A stretch of 64,000 nt of DNA from positions 112,451 to 176,450 of the forward strand of contig JALCBY010000006.1 in NCBI GenBank assembly GCA_028066055.1. The letters are read 5' to 3'. The position numbers and the translations under genes were made by a program. The notes under the pieces are model-generated. The model saw only the letters and a program-made list of their open reading frames with translations, was not told where the DNA came from and ran no database searches. The DNA comes from Hyphomicrobiaceae bacterium. GTDB lineage: Bacteria; Pseudomonadota; Alphaproteobacteria; Rhizobiales; Methyloligellaceae. Of the stretch, positions 1 through 8,981 are shown piece after piece; the stretch's first letter is position 1, and each line of letters starts with the position of its first letter.

Positions 1-2492
1 ATGATCGCCTCCCAGACGCCCAGACCGCAGTCGGCGGGGGTGTAAATTTCGTAGGCGAGTTCGCCTGAGAAACTGATGCGGAGCACGCGTACAAACGCAT
101 CGCCAATTCTGGCATCCGCCACGGACTGGAGCGGGAACGCCTCGTTGGAAAGATCGATGCCGTCGACGACGCGGGACAGAACGTCCCGCGCCTTCGGCCC
201 AGCGACGGCCATTGCGGCCCAGACCTCGGTCACCGAGCAGAACTGCACATCCAGATCTGGCCAATGCACCTGATGGCAGAACTCCATATGCTGCATCACA
301 CCGCTCGCATTGGCTGTCGTCACGGTGATGAAATAGTGATCGTCGGCGAGCCGGGTCACCGTGCCATCGTCGAATACCATCCCGTCCTCGCGCAGCATCA
401 CGCCGTAGCGTGCGCGGCCTGTTTTCATTTTCGAGAAACTGTTGATATAGAGCCGGTCGAGAAACTGGCCTGAGTCCGGTCCTTTCAGTTCGATCTTCCC
501 AAGCGTTGACACATCGACCATGCCGACCGCAGAGCGCGCGTTGAGCACTTCGCGTTTGACCGCCGCCGCGAAATCCTCTCCTTCACGCGGATAGTAGTAA
601 GGCCTGAGCCACAACCCCGCCTCGGTGAAAACCGCGCCATTCTTTTCGTGCCACTGGTGCATGGCGCTATGCCGGGTGGCGCGAAACTCTGCGCCCTGCC
701 GTTGCCCGGCAAGGGTACCCAGTGCTGCTGGCGTATAGAGCGGTCGGTATGTTGTCGTGCCCGTCTCGGCAATCGGCGTCCCCCGCAACTCGGAGAGCAC
801 ACCGATGGCATTCACGTTGGACAGTTTGCCCTGGTCGGTTGCCATGCCGAGGGTCGTGTAGCGCTTTGCATGCTCCGCATGCCCGAAACCTTCCCGGTCC
901 GCCAGTTCGAGATCCGCAATGGTCACGTCGTTCTGGAAATCCACGAATGAGGCGCTTGCCTTCGAGATCGTATCCGGCAACCTCCAAAGCGGTTGGATTC
1001 GATATTCCGGCAGTTTTTCGGTCTTGGGCGCAGCCGGTTTCCGCGCTTTTCTGCTGCAGGCGCTGGCTGCGGCTACCCCGGCGGCAACGCCCTCCTGCAA
1101 ACATTTCTGCAATTCGAATGTTCCCGCCGCTCCACCCACCATATGGACGCCGTTTTCCACTTTGGCCATGGCGAAGGCGGAGATCGCCGAGTCCCACTTT
1201 GGCCGCGCGCCGCAATGGGACAGGAGGTGGATCGTCGGGTTCCAACCGCCAGATGTACAGATCAGATCACACGGAAGTTCCGAGCGGATATGATCCGGCT
1301 CCGAGATATCGGCAAGGCGGGCGGATGAAACATGCAGCTTCCCACACGTCTGCGTCACGCATTGCCCGTAACGCACTTCGGTTTCGCCCGGAAGCAGGGC
1401 GTGTCCCGTGACATCTTTCTCTCTTCGGCTATCGATAAGCGTCACATCCGCTCCGGCGCGCGCAAGATCGCGCGCTGTCAGATAGGAATCGTCATTGTTC
1501 GTCGCCACGACCACCTTGCGACCCGGCAGCACGCCATATTGGTTGACATAGTGACGAGCCGAACCGGCAAGCATGATCCCGGGCCGGTCATTGTCCCCGA
1601 ACACCAGCGGGCGCTCGATTGCGCCCGTCGCACAGACGAACTGCCGTGTCTGGATGGTCCAACGCCGCTGCCGGAGATCGCCTGAACTGTCATTGCCGAG
1701 ATGATCGCCAACTCGTTCGACGGCGCCGAAGGTCAGCCCGTCATAGCGTCCGAACACGGACGTGCGCAGCAGCATCTGGACATTTTCCAACCCGTCCAGT
1801 TCGTCGCAGATACCTTGCGCCCAGGCGGCACTGTCCCGTCCATCGACTTCGATTGCCTCTCCTGCAAGGTGGCCGCCGGGAACCGCACGTTCATCCGCCA
1901 GCACGACCCGTGCGCCGGCCCGCGCCGCCGCCTGAGCCGCCATCAGCCCCGCCGGACCGGCACCGACAACGAGCACATCGCAGTGCGCGTACGAATGCTC
2001 GTAAACATCCGGGTCGGGCTGGTCGGCGATAGTTCCAAGTCCCGCCGCACGTCGTATCGCCGGTTCATAGAGGCGATACCAGAAACTCCGCGGCCACATG
2101 AAGGTCTTGTAGTAGAAGCCTGCCGGAAAGAACGGCTTCAGCAGTGAATTGACCGCCATCAGATCGAACGAGAGCGACGGCCAGCGGTTCTGGCTGCGCG
2201 CGACGAGCCCGTCATGGAGCTCGACCATAGTCGCCGGGACATTCGGCTCCGTGCGCCCGCCTTCGCCCGTTGTGACCAGTGCGTTGGGTTCCTCGCTCCC
2301 GCTCGTGGTGATGCCGCGCGGGCGATGATACTTGAAGCTGCGGCCCGTCAGGTGGACGCCGTTCGCAATCAGGCCCGACGCGAGCGTATCGCCCGGGTGT
2401 CCCTCATAGCTTCGTCCATCGAAGGAGAACCGGACGGTTTTGGAGCGGTCAATGCGACCTCCAGACGGCAGCCTGTGCGATTGCCCGCTCAT
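1..2492 (-). CDS. soxA: Sarcosine oxidase alpha subunit, 3' end outside window
   Basis: Large subunit of heterotetrameric sarcosine oxidase, which converts sarcosine, O2 and tetrahydrofolate to glycine, H2O2 and methylene-THF. Translating the minus strand from ATG 2492 gives about 830 residues without a stop to the window edge; the family is near 1000. The N-terminal 100 residues look like the ferredoxin-like domain (FSFDGRSYEG, KYHRPRG). A dinucleotide-binding motif VVGAGPAGLMAA lies near residue 175. From about residue 600 the sequence is a GcvT-like folate-binding domain (VDVSTLGKIELKG, SFSGELAYEIY). The start overlaps the soxD stop by 4 bp, the usual soxBDA arrangement; soxG is expected to the left. 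Not the sulfur-oxidation SoxA. Confidence 0.95.
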   Translation of the reverse strand, partial: MSGQSHRLPSGGRIDRSKTVRFSFDGRSYEGHPGDTLASGLIANGVHLTGRSFKYHRPRGITTSGSEEPNALVTTGEGGRTEPNVPATMVELHDGLVARSQNRWPSLSFDLMAVNSLLKPFFPAGFYYKTFMWPRSFWYRLYEPAIRRAAGLGTIADQPDPDVYEHSYAHCDVLVVGAGPAGLMAAQAAARAGARVVLADERAVPGGHLAGEAIEVDGRDSAAWAQGICDELDGLENVQMLLRTSVFGRYDGLTFGAVERVGDHLGNDSSGDLRQRRWTIQTRQFVCATGAIERPLVFGDNDRPGIMLAGSARHYVNQYGVLPGRKVVVATNNDDSYLTARDLARAGADVTLIDSRREKDVTGHALLPGETEVRYGQCVTQTCGKLHVSSARLADISEPDHIRSELPCDLICTSGGWNPTIHLLSHCGARPKWDSAISAFAMAKVENGVHMVGGAAGTFELQKCLQEGVAAGVAAASACSRKARKPAAPKTEKLPEYRIQPLWRLPDTISKASASFVDFQNDVTIADLELADREGFGHAEHAKRYTTLGMATDQGKLSNVNAIGVLSELRGTPIAETGTTTYRPLYTPAALGTLAGQRQGAEFRATRHSAMHQWHEKNGAVFTEAGLWLRPYYYPREGEDFAAAVKREVLNARSAVGMVDVSTLGKIELKGPDSGQFLDRLYINSFSKMKTGRARYGVMLREDGMVFDDGTVTRLADDHYFITVTTANASGVMQHMEFCHQVHWPDLDVQFCSVTEVWAAMAVAGPKARDVLSRVVDGIDLSNEAFPLQSVADARIGDAFVRVLRISFSGELAYEIYTPADCGLGVWEAI

Positions 2493-2767
2493 CGTTGGTT
2501 GCTCCGCAGTTGCGGGACGGCGAATTCGGACTTGATGATTTCGTGAGTCCTCGTATCTCGCGTGACGATTAGCCAGCACCGGCAACCTCCCACATGCTGC
2601 CAATATTCCTTGTGACGCCCGGCAACATTGTCGTGCAGAAAGGCATAGTCGACCCACGCCTCCATATTCTCCTGCTTTTTGCCCTCAGGGCGCTTCTTCG
2701 TCGCGTCGCCGCCATACTCGAACTCATCGAGAGGCCTTGAACCGCACCACGGACAGGGAATCTGCAT
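2489..2767 (-). CDS. soxD: Sarcosine oxidase delta subunit
   Basis: Small subunit of heterotetrameric sarcosine oxidase, 92 residues, the usual length. Known SoxD proteins bind one zinc through three Cys and one His; here Cys5, Cys8, His58 and Cys62 fit that pattern (IPCPWCG and HVGGCRC). The C-terminal half has the family signature WLIVTRDTRTHEI. It lies 14 bp after soxB and overlaps soxA by 4 bp, so the three are translated as a unit. No sign of damage. Unrelated to sulfur dehydrogenase SoxD. Confidence 0.95.
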   Translation of the reverse strand: MQIPCPWCGSRPLDEFEYGGDATKKRPEGKKQENMEAWVDYAFLHDNVAGRHKEYWQHVGGCRCWLIVTRDTRTHEIIKSEFAVPQLRSNQR

Positions 2768-2781
2768 GACGCGCCTCGCCC

Positions 2782-4035
2782 CTAGTGCCTACCGGGCTGC
2801 GGACCAGCCCCGTTTTCATTGATGACGCGGCCGGTTTCAAAGCGCGACAACGTGTATCCGGACGCAAAGGGATGCGGCTCGTCGTTGGCAATGAGATGCG
2901 CGAAGGTCCACCCGGAAGCAGGTGTGCCCTTGAAGCCGCCGTAACACCAGCCGCCGTTGAAGAAGAGGCCCTTCACCGGTGTCCTGGTGATAAACGGACT
3001 CCCGTCGGGCGTCATGTCGTTGATCCCGCCCCAGTGGCGCAGCAGGCGCAGGCGGCTCAGGCGCGGCATGAAGGAAACCGCGCTTTCCGCGACACCGGTC
3101 ATGACGGGCATGTTCCCCCGCTGCGCATAGCTGTTATAGCCGTCGAGATCGCCGTTGAAGACCAGACCGCCCTTGTCCGACTGGACAATGGAGAAATGCG
3201 CGGCAGCAAACATGACAACGGTGTCCAGCACCGGCTTCACCGGCTCCGTCACGAAGCACTGGAGGACGTGGCTTTCGATCGGCAGCCGCAGCCCGGCCAT
3301 CTGCGCCACGAGCGTCGAACGCCCCGCCACCACAATCCCGACCTTGCTTGCAGATATGGGGCCGCGTGACGTTTCAACGCCGCGCACGCGTCCTTTCTCG
3401 ATTTGGAATCCTGTCACTTCACAATTCTGAATGATGTCGACCCCGCGCCTATCGGCCGCTCGTGCGAACCCCCAGGCCACCGCGTCGTGACGCACGCTTC
3501 CACCGCGCGGCTGCAGGAGCCCGCCGAGCACCGGGAAACGCGCGCTGGGTGAACAGTCGACCAGGGGTGCGAGCTTCTTGACCTCTTCACGTGTCACGAG
3601 CACCGAGTCGATGCCGTTGAGGCTGAAGGCATTGCCGCGCCGGATGGCCGCGTCGCGCTGCGCCGGCGTGTGAAATATGTTCAGCGCGCCACGCTGGCTC
3701 AGCATGACGTTGTAGTTCAGGTCGGCCGAAAGGCTTTCCCACAGCTTCAGGGAGTGTTCGTAAAACTGGCTATTCTCCGAGCAGAGATAGTTCGAACGCA
3801 CGATCGTCGTGTTGCGGCCGATGTTGCCATTGCCGAGATACCCCTTTTCGAGCACCGCAACGTTGGTGATGCCGTGGTTGCGCGCAAGGTAGTAGGCCGT
3901 GGCAAGGCCGTGGCCGCCGCCACCGACGATGATGACGTCGTAGGATTGCTTCGGTTCCGGATTTTTCCAGACCTTCGGCCAGTGTTTGTGGCCCGTTGCC
4001 GCGTTGCGGATGATGGCGCTCAGGGAGTAGCGCAC
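2782..4035 (-). CDS. soxB: Sarcosine oxidase beta subunit
   Basis: Catalytic flavoprotein subunit of sarcosine oxidase. The reading frame is open upstream to 4266, but I place the start at GTG 4035: it gives 417 residues, the family length, follows a GGGAGA ribosome-binding site, and yields the typical N-terminus (RYSLSAIIRNA...HWP). It overlaps the end of the upstream MmgE/PrpD gene by 16 bp. The FAD-binding motif GGGGHG is at residues 38-43, followed by GRNTTIVRSNYL. His184 in GGSVRHDAVAWG is the likely covalent FMN attachment histidine known in this family. Next comes soxD. Well-conserved and intact. Confidence 0.94.
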   Translation of the reverse strand: MRYSLSAIIRNAATGHKHWPKVWKNPEPKQSYDVIIVGGGGHGLATAYYLARNHGITNVAVLEKGYLGNGNIGRNTTIVRSNYLCSENSQFYEHSLKLWESLSADLNYNVMLSQRGALNIFHTPAQRDAAIRRGNAFSLNGIDSVLVTREEVKKLAPLVDCSPSARFPVLGGLLQPRGGSVRHDAVAWGFARAADRRGVDIIQNCEVTGFQIEKGRVRGVETSRGPISASKVGIVVAGRSTLVAQMAGLRLPIESHVLQCFVTEPVKPVLDTVVMFAAAHFSIVQSDKGGLVFNGDLDGYNSYAQRGNMPVMTGVAESAVSFMPRLSRLRLLRHWGGINDMTPDGSPFITRTPVKGLFFNGGWCYGGFKGTPASGWTFAHLIANDEPHPFASGYTLSRFETGRVINENGAGPQPGRH

Positions 4036-5417
4036 GCCATCTCTCCCTCGATCAGCTCGGTCATGTTTCCGGCATTTTCGATGTTCCACAGACCTTCCAG
4101 CACAGACTCGGCTTGTCCCTCGCTCCACCCGGCGAATGCCACACATTTTCTGAACTTGGCCGAGAGTGCTTCGTCGGACATCGGGCTCTCCGACGCACCC
4201 GTTGGAGTGCCGAGAAAATCTGCAACCTGAGCGCCGCCGGTCATCTCGATGACAATCCGTGCGCATTCCGGAAAATGCGGCTGATAGTCGGGGCCGTTCA
4301 AATCTTCCGCCTCGACCATTTCAACCTTCTCCATGGCCGCACGCAGTGAAGCGTTTCCAAGCACATCCTGCGAGATATGTTCCGGGCCCACCGATCCGAA
4401 CGCAAGCACGCAGCCGATGGCGAAGGGCATGGAAAACTGGGCCTGTGCAGGTGTTTGTGGACGGTCGTGAACAAGGCTGATCTTTACAAGCTTCGGGACT
4501 TCGCATCGCACGTGTCTGATTTCTGTCCGTTCCAGACCGTGCTTTTCAATCAGCCTTTGCGTTACCTCTATGGCGGCCTGGGTGGCCGAACATAGTGGCG
4601 CAGCCTTCACGGCCACGCCGGGATCGATCAATCTCCATGTCCGCCCGAGTTCCGACAGCCCTGCCGAGTCGCAACGCCCCTCATTCATGAGCTCGATAAA
4701 TCCCCGGCGATCCTCAAAAGCATTTGGCGGTGCCGTGTTCTTTTGTGCAGCCAGCAAGGCGGATTCCACACCGCGTTTCGCCGCCTGCCCCGCCATCACC
4801 GGTTTTGCGTCGTAGCCAAGAATGGCGACCATGCCGCTTGCTTGAAGCGCGGCGAATGCGATTGCCGCCGTTATGTCCGAACCGGAGAGCACGAAAGCTC
4901 GCGCCGCACCGGCTGATGCACCAACGGCACCCAAGGTGGAGGTGGCCCACCAGCCGCTCATATAGTGGCTGTCGGTCAGTGTCAGCCCGAGGGCGTAGGC
5001 TGTTTCCGCGCCCGCGATGAACGCTTCGAGAAACCGCGCGCCGTCGACGCCTTTTTGCTCAGATGCCGCCAGCACGGCAGGCAGGATGACCATCGATCCA
5101 TGAATGATGCCGGCGTAGCTCGTATCGTCGAAATCTAGCGCGTGCGCGGCGGTGCCATTTGCGAAGGCGGCACCCACAGCTGTCGAACGTTTGTCTGATC
5201 CGAAAACGCGGCACATCCCGGGCCCGTAACACTCCCCGACGTGAGCCGCCATCCGGGCGGCAACGGGCGTTTGGCTGCCCGCGACCGCGACCCCGATCGT
5301 ATCGATGATGCAGCGCTTCGCGGCGTGTTGCACGTCACCCGGAACATCGGCCAATCTCAATCCGGCAGACCATTCTCCCAGACGCACGGCGATCGGCAGT
5401 TCGGATGCGCTCGTCAT
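4020..5417 (-). CDS. MmgE/PrpD family protein
   Basis: 465 residues, the usual length for the MmgE/PrpD (2-methylcitrate dehydratase-like) family. Family signatures include the ALDFDDTSYAGIIHGS stretch near residue 95 and the CSATQAAIEVTQ stretch in the second half. Members dehydrate or isomerise small polycarboxylates, but many with other contexts have unknown substrates. Here it is embedded between a dimethylglycine dehydrogenase-like gene (4-bp overlap) and sarcosine oxidase soxB (16-bp overlap), so a role in the same N-methyl amino acid pathway is inferred rather than the methylcitrate cycle; no prpC or prpB is nearby. Substrate not assignable from sequence. Confidence 0.88.
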   Translation of the reverse strand: MTSASELPIAVRLGEWSAGLRLADVPGDVQHAAKRCIIDTIGVAVAGSQTPVAARMAAHVGECYGPGMCRVFGSDKRSTAVGAAFANGTAAHALDFDDTSYAGIIHGSMVILPAVLAASEQKGVDGARFLEAFIAGAETAYALGLTLTDSHYMSGWWATSTLGAVGASAGAARAFVLSGSDITAAIAFAALQASGMVAILGYDAKPVMAGQAAKRGVESALLAAQKNTAPPNAFEDRRGFIELMNEGRCDSAGLSELGRTWRLIDPGVAVKAAPLCSATQAAIEVTQRLIEKHGLERTEIRHVRCEVPKLVKISLVHDRPQTPAQAQFSMPFAIGCVLAFGSVGPEHISQDVLGNASLRAAMEKVEMVEAEDLNGPDYQPHFPECARIVIEMTGGAQVADFLGTPTGASESPMSDEALSAKFRKCVAFAGWSEGQAESVLEGLWNIENAGNMTELIEGEMACATP

Positions 5418-7849
5418 GCCACCACCGCGAGCGCTTTGTGCCGGCGCATTCGCATGCCGTCCGGATCGAACGCCGCGCGCAGAGTTATGGTTCCCGTGGC
5501 CTGCACGCCCGCAATATCGAGGGCGACGCGCGCACCTTCCGGCTGGGGTATTGCGTCCAGATCGATATGCGCCAGCGCGACGGGCTTCCCGACGCGGTAG
5601 CCGAAAGCGGCCGATGTGACCTGTCCCACCAGTATTCCATCCGCGTAAACCGGTTCATCACCGAGTGGATTGGCCTCCGGGTTATCGACAAGGATGGTGA
5701 GGAGCGATTGTGAAACACCGTCGTCGCGCTGCTGCTCCAACGCATCCGAACCGACGAAGGTTCCACGCTTTTTGACCGCAAATCCAAGCCCGGCATCGAG
5801 CGGTGTGACGTCACTGTCGAGGTCATGCCCCATGGCGAGAAACCGCTTTTCGATCCGCATCGAGGTCTGCGCAAACAGACCTGCCGGGCATGCGCCGGCG
5901 CCTGCCAGCGCGTCATAGAGCCGGGTGGCGGATTTTGCAGCACAGGTGAGTTCGAACCCGTATTCACCTACATAGGAGATCCGGGCGGCACGCACCTCCA
6001 CGCCGGCGAGTATGAACGCCCCATGCTGGAAGTAGCCCAAGTCGGCCATCTCAACCGCGCCGAGTTCTGCAACGATCCGGGCGGTTTCAGGTCCCATAAG
6101 ACCGAGAACCGCGAACTTTTCTGTTTCGTCGAGGGTTTCAACATCTTCGCTCCCGCGCAGATGCCGGCGCAGCCATGCGAGATCACGCCTGACCGCAGCG
6201 GTTCCCACGTAAAGCCGATAGTCGTCAGGTCCGAGCCGCAGAATCGTGAAGTCGCTTTCGTAGCCGCCACGCGCGTTGAGCATGCCGGTGTAGATGACGC
6301 TGCCGGGAGGACGCGACATCTCGTTGGCACAAACGCGGTTCAGAAAACCCTCCGCATCCGCACCCCTCACCCTGATCTTGCCGAATGTCGACTGATCGAA
6401 GATCGCCGCGCGCTTGTGCGCGGCTTCCACCTCCACGCCGACCTGTTCGAACCATTCCGGGCGGCCGAACGTCAGATCGGGTTCATGAGTGCTGTTGAAA
6501 TATTGCGGCCGTTCCCAGCCATAGACTTGTGCGAACCGCGCTCCCGCTTCGACCCACTTGTCGTGAAGCGGCATCTTTCGTAGATTCCGGCCTGTCTTCC
6601 ACTGATGGCCCGGATAGGCAATGGCGTAGTGCTCCCCGAGCACCTCCGGTGCACGCGCTATCAGGAAATCAAGCTGGTTTTGCACCTCGGGAAATCGCGC
6701 CGGATTGACCTCATCGAGCGCGAAGGGCGGTGCACCCTCCACCATCCATTGTGCCAGAGCCCATCCCGCACCGCCGCCAGTGGCGATGCCGACGGAGTTC
6801 ATGCCGCAGCACAACCACAGCCCGTCCACCTCCGGTGCCTGCCCCAACAGGAACGAACCGTCCGGTGTGAAACTTTCTGGTCCGTTCAGCAGCATGCGCA
6901 CTTCGGCGCTTTCGAGAACCGGTAGCCGGTGCAGCGCATTCAGCATCATGGGTTCAAAATGATCCCAGTCCTCGTTCAACAGGCCGAATGCAAAGCTTTC
7001 CCCGAGTGTCGCGGGATCGATCGGCTTGCCCATCGGCTCGAAGCAGCCCACCAGAAGCCCTCCAACCTCATCGCGAATGTAAAGATGCGAGTCATGGTCG
7101 GACAGAGTGGGGAGGTGACCATCGATACCCGCGACCGGTTTGGTCAGCAGATAGAAATGCTCGCACGGCAGTAGGGGCGCCTTTGTTCCGGCCATTTGGC
7201 TGAGTTCCCGGCTCCACAGACCGCCGCAAATCACGACACGGTCCGCCCGAACGTCACCTTCCTTCGTCTTCACGCCCACGACGCGATTGCCACTCTTCAA
7301 GAACCCCGTAACCGCCGTGTTTTCAAAAATCCGCGCGCCATTCGCCTTCGCGCCCTTGACCAGCGCCTGGCAGAAATCCGATGGGTTCACCCGTCCGTCG
7401 TCCGGCGACCAGATCGCGCCGATAACATCGTCAAGATTAGCAAGCGGCCAGTGACGGCGAAGGTCGTCAACGCCGATCTCCTCGGCGGCGACGCCGTAAG
7501 CCTTTGCCAGTGCCGCCTGACGGCGTATGTGCGTGAGGCGATCAGGGTTGGTCGCGATTGAAAGCGATCCGGTCTGATACCAGCCGGTCTGCTGACCGGT
7601 TTCGCCCTCGAGGTCCGCGTAGAGTTTGGCGCTGTACTGAATAAGGCGCGTCAGATTCTGGGTAGACCGCAGTTGGCGCACCTGGGCCGCGGAATGCCAT
7701 GTCGTGCCTGAGGTCAGCTGGCTTCGCTCCAGCAGAATGGCGTCCTTCACCCCCAGCTTTGCAAGGTGATACAGGACCGAACATCCCATTGCCCCGCCGC
7801 CAATGACCACGGCTTCCGCATGGCTCGGCAACGTTTGCTCAGCGGACAT
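5414..7849 (-). CDS. Dimethylglycine/sarcosine dehydrogenase-like FAD-GcvT protein
   Basis: 811-residue two-domain enzyme of the dimethylglycine/sarcosine dehydrogenase family, which demethylates N-methylglycines and passes the methyl carbon to folate. The N-terminal DAO domain has GGGAMG at residues 17-22 and the TSGTTWHSAAQVRQLRS stretch containing the His expected for covalent FAD. The C-terminal half is a GcvT aminomethyltransferase-like folate domain (ARISYVGEYGFEL; MRIEKRFLAMGHDLDSDVTP). It is the first gene of a minus-strand operon with MmgE/PrpD and soxBDA, and is divergent from an RpiR regulator. Coexistence with sarcosine oxidase suggests stepwise dimethylglycine to sarcosine to glycine breakdown. 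Exact substrate uncertain. Confidence 0.9.
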   Translation of the reverse strand: MSAEQTLPSHAEAVVIGGGAMGCSVLYHLAKLGVKDAILLERSQLTSGTTWHSAAQVRQLRSTQNLTRLIQYSAKLYADLEGETGQQTGWYQTGSLSIATNPDRLTHIRRQAALAKAYGVAAEEIGVDDLRRHWPLANLDDVIGAIWSPDDGRVNPSDFCQALVKGAKANGARIFENTAVTGFLKSGNRVVGVKTKEGDVRADRVVICGGLWSRELSQMAGTKAPLLPCEHFYLLTKPVAGIDGHLPTLSDHDSHLYIRDEVGGLLVGCFEPMGKPIDPATLGESFAFGLLNEDWDHFEPMMLNALHRLPVLESAEVRMLLNGPESFTPDGSFLLGQAPEVDGLWLCCGMNSVGIATGGGAGWALAQWMVEGAPPFALDEVNPARFPEVQNQLDFLIARAPEVLGEHYAIAYPGHQWKTGRNLRKMPLHDKWVEAGARFAQVYGWERPQYFNSTHEPDLTFGRPEWFEQVGVEVEAAHKRAAIFDQSTFGKIRVRGADAEGFLNRVCANEMSRPPGSVIYTGMLNARGGYESDFTILRLGPDDYRLYVGTAAVRRDLAWLRRHLRGSEDVETLDETEKFAVLGLMGPETARIVAELGAVEMADLGYFQHGAFILAGVEVRAARISYVGEYGFELTCAAKSATRLYDALAGAGACPAGLFAQTSMRIEKRFLAMGHDLDSDVTPLDAGLGFAVKKRGTFVGSDALEQQRDDGVSQSLLTILVDNPEANPLGDEPVYADGILVGQVTSAAFGYRVGKPVALAHIDLDAIPQPEGARVALDIAGVQATGTITLRAAFDPDGMRMRRHKALAVVA

Positions 7850-7903
7850 GAGACCCTCTCCTCCCCAGACTCGGCAAAAATCCGCCCTGCTGCGCTTGAT
7901 TCA

Positions 7904-7925
7904 AATTGAAACATGTGTTTCAATT
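7904..7925. promoter_or_regulatory. Perfect inverted repeat, candidate RpiR operator
   Basis: Two perfect 10-base arms (AATTGAAACA and its complement) separated by 2 bases, 55 bp upstream of the dehydrogenase-like gene and upstream of the RpiR gene. RpiR-family regulators bind such dyads, and the position between divergent genes suggests control of both directions. The RpiR reading frame is open through the repeat, which argues that its real start is downstream. Confidence 0.6.
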
Positions 7926-7995
7926 AATGATATTTCTTAATACATATATTACGAAAAGAACTGGCGAGTCTATCGCCAATGCGAGGTGCAAGGGG

Positions 7996-8877
7996 GTGCA
8001 GGCGTCAGGATCCATAGAGGACAGGATCATGTCCCGCTTCGACGGCTTAAGTCCTCAACTGCGTCGTGCAGCGGAATTCGTCGTCGAACATCCTGATGAA
8101 GTGGCGACCCGCACATTGCGGCAGGTTGCAAAGGCAGCCGATATCACGCCACCCACCCTTTCCCGATTGGCACGCGCTCTTGATTGCGAGACCTATGAGG
8201 ATCTTCGCGAGATCTGTCGCGGCGAACTCAAAAGACGCAATCGCATCCTCGCCGACAAGGCGGAAGCGCTGCTGCAGATCTCAACTGAAAGTTCACCGGG
8301 CGCGAAGTCCGGCGTTTTCGTGTCACAGGCGGGTGCCGCAATCGAGAACATTCAGGATCTCATCGAGGGCATCGATCTGGAGAAACTGCGTGCAACAGCC
8401 ATTACATTGGCGAACGCACGCAAGGTGGTTCTTTTCGGAACGTCGAGCGGTCTTGCCGTTGCCCAGTATTTCGCCTGCATGGCCCGGCTGGGGTTCGATA
8501 ACTGGCGGGTCGCCGGAGCTGACGGAACGCTCTGGTCGACGAGTTTTTCTGACGTAGGTCCGGGCGACGCAGTCTTTCTCGCCTCGATCCGGCCTTACGG
8601 CAATCTGCCGGTCCGCGCCGCGAAGGCGGCCCGAGACGCAGGCGCGGACGTCATTGTCATAACCGATGACCTGGCGTCGCCATACGTATCGATTGCATCC
8701 CAGTGTTTCATCGTGGGTACCGAAAGCCCGCAGTTTTTCCCATCGCACGTCGCGGCACTCGTGCTGATCGAAGGGTTGATGGGAATGGTCGTGCGGCGTG
8801 GCGGCAAGGAGGTGATACGGCGCATCAAGGCATCTGAATCGTTGGCCCATTCAATTGGAGAGTATTGGGTGAACTGA
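7996..8877 (+). CDS. RpiR-family transcriptional regulator (HTH-SIS)
   Basis: DNA-binding regulator of the RpiR family. The N-terminal helix-turn-helix has the typical pattern RRAAEFVVEHPDEVATRTL followed by TPPTLSRLARALDC, and the C-terminal SIS domain (VVLFGTSSGLAVAQYF, VIVITDD) senses phosphosugar-like or other small ligands. The frame is open to TTG 7906, but that part overlaps the inverted repeat and lacks a ribosome-binding site. GTG 7996 restores the family's usual N-terminal helix (293 residues); ATG 8029, behind GAGGA, is the other candidate. Divergent from the demethylation operon and upstream of the ABC transporter, so it probably controls both. Confidence 0.88.
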   Translation: MQASGSIEDRIMSRFDGLSPQLRRAAEFVVEHPDEVATRTLRQVAKAADITPPTLSRLARALDCETYEDLREICRGELKRRNRILADKAEALLQISTESSPGAKSGVFVSQAGAAIENIQDLIEGIDLEKLRATAITLANARKVVLFGTSSGLAVAQYFACMARLGFDNWRVAGADGTLWSTSFSDVGPGDAVFLASIRPYGNLPVRAAKAARDAGADVIVITDDLASPYVSIASQCFIVGTESPQFFPSHVAALVLIEGLMGMVVRRGGKEVIRRIKASESLAHSIGEYWVN

Positions 8878-8981
8878 TATCGGCGATAGCCGAGTGAGAA
8901 TTGCAGAATGACAGATTTTGCAGTGTGATGATTGTCAGTGGACCGATGAGAGGTCCCGAATTGTGTAGGGAGGAGAGTGAA

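Noticed and set aside
4036..4266. Longer N-terminus for sarcosine oxidase beta subunit
   Set aside because: The extra 77 residues are Arg- and Cys-rich, overlap the MmgE/PrpD gene and do not resemble SoxB; GTG 4035 gives the family length.
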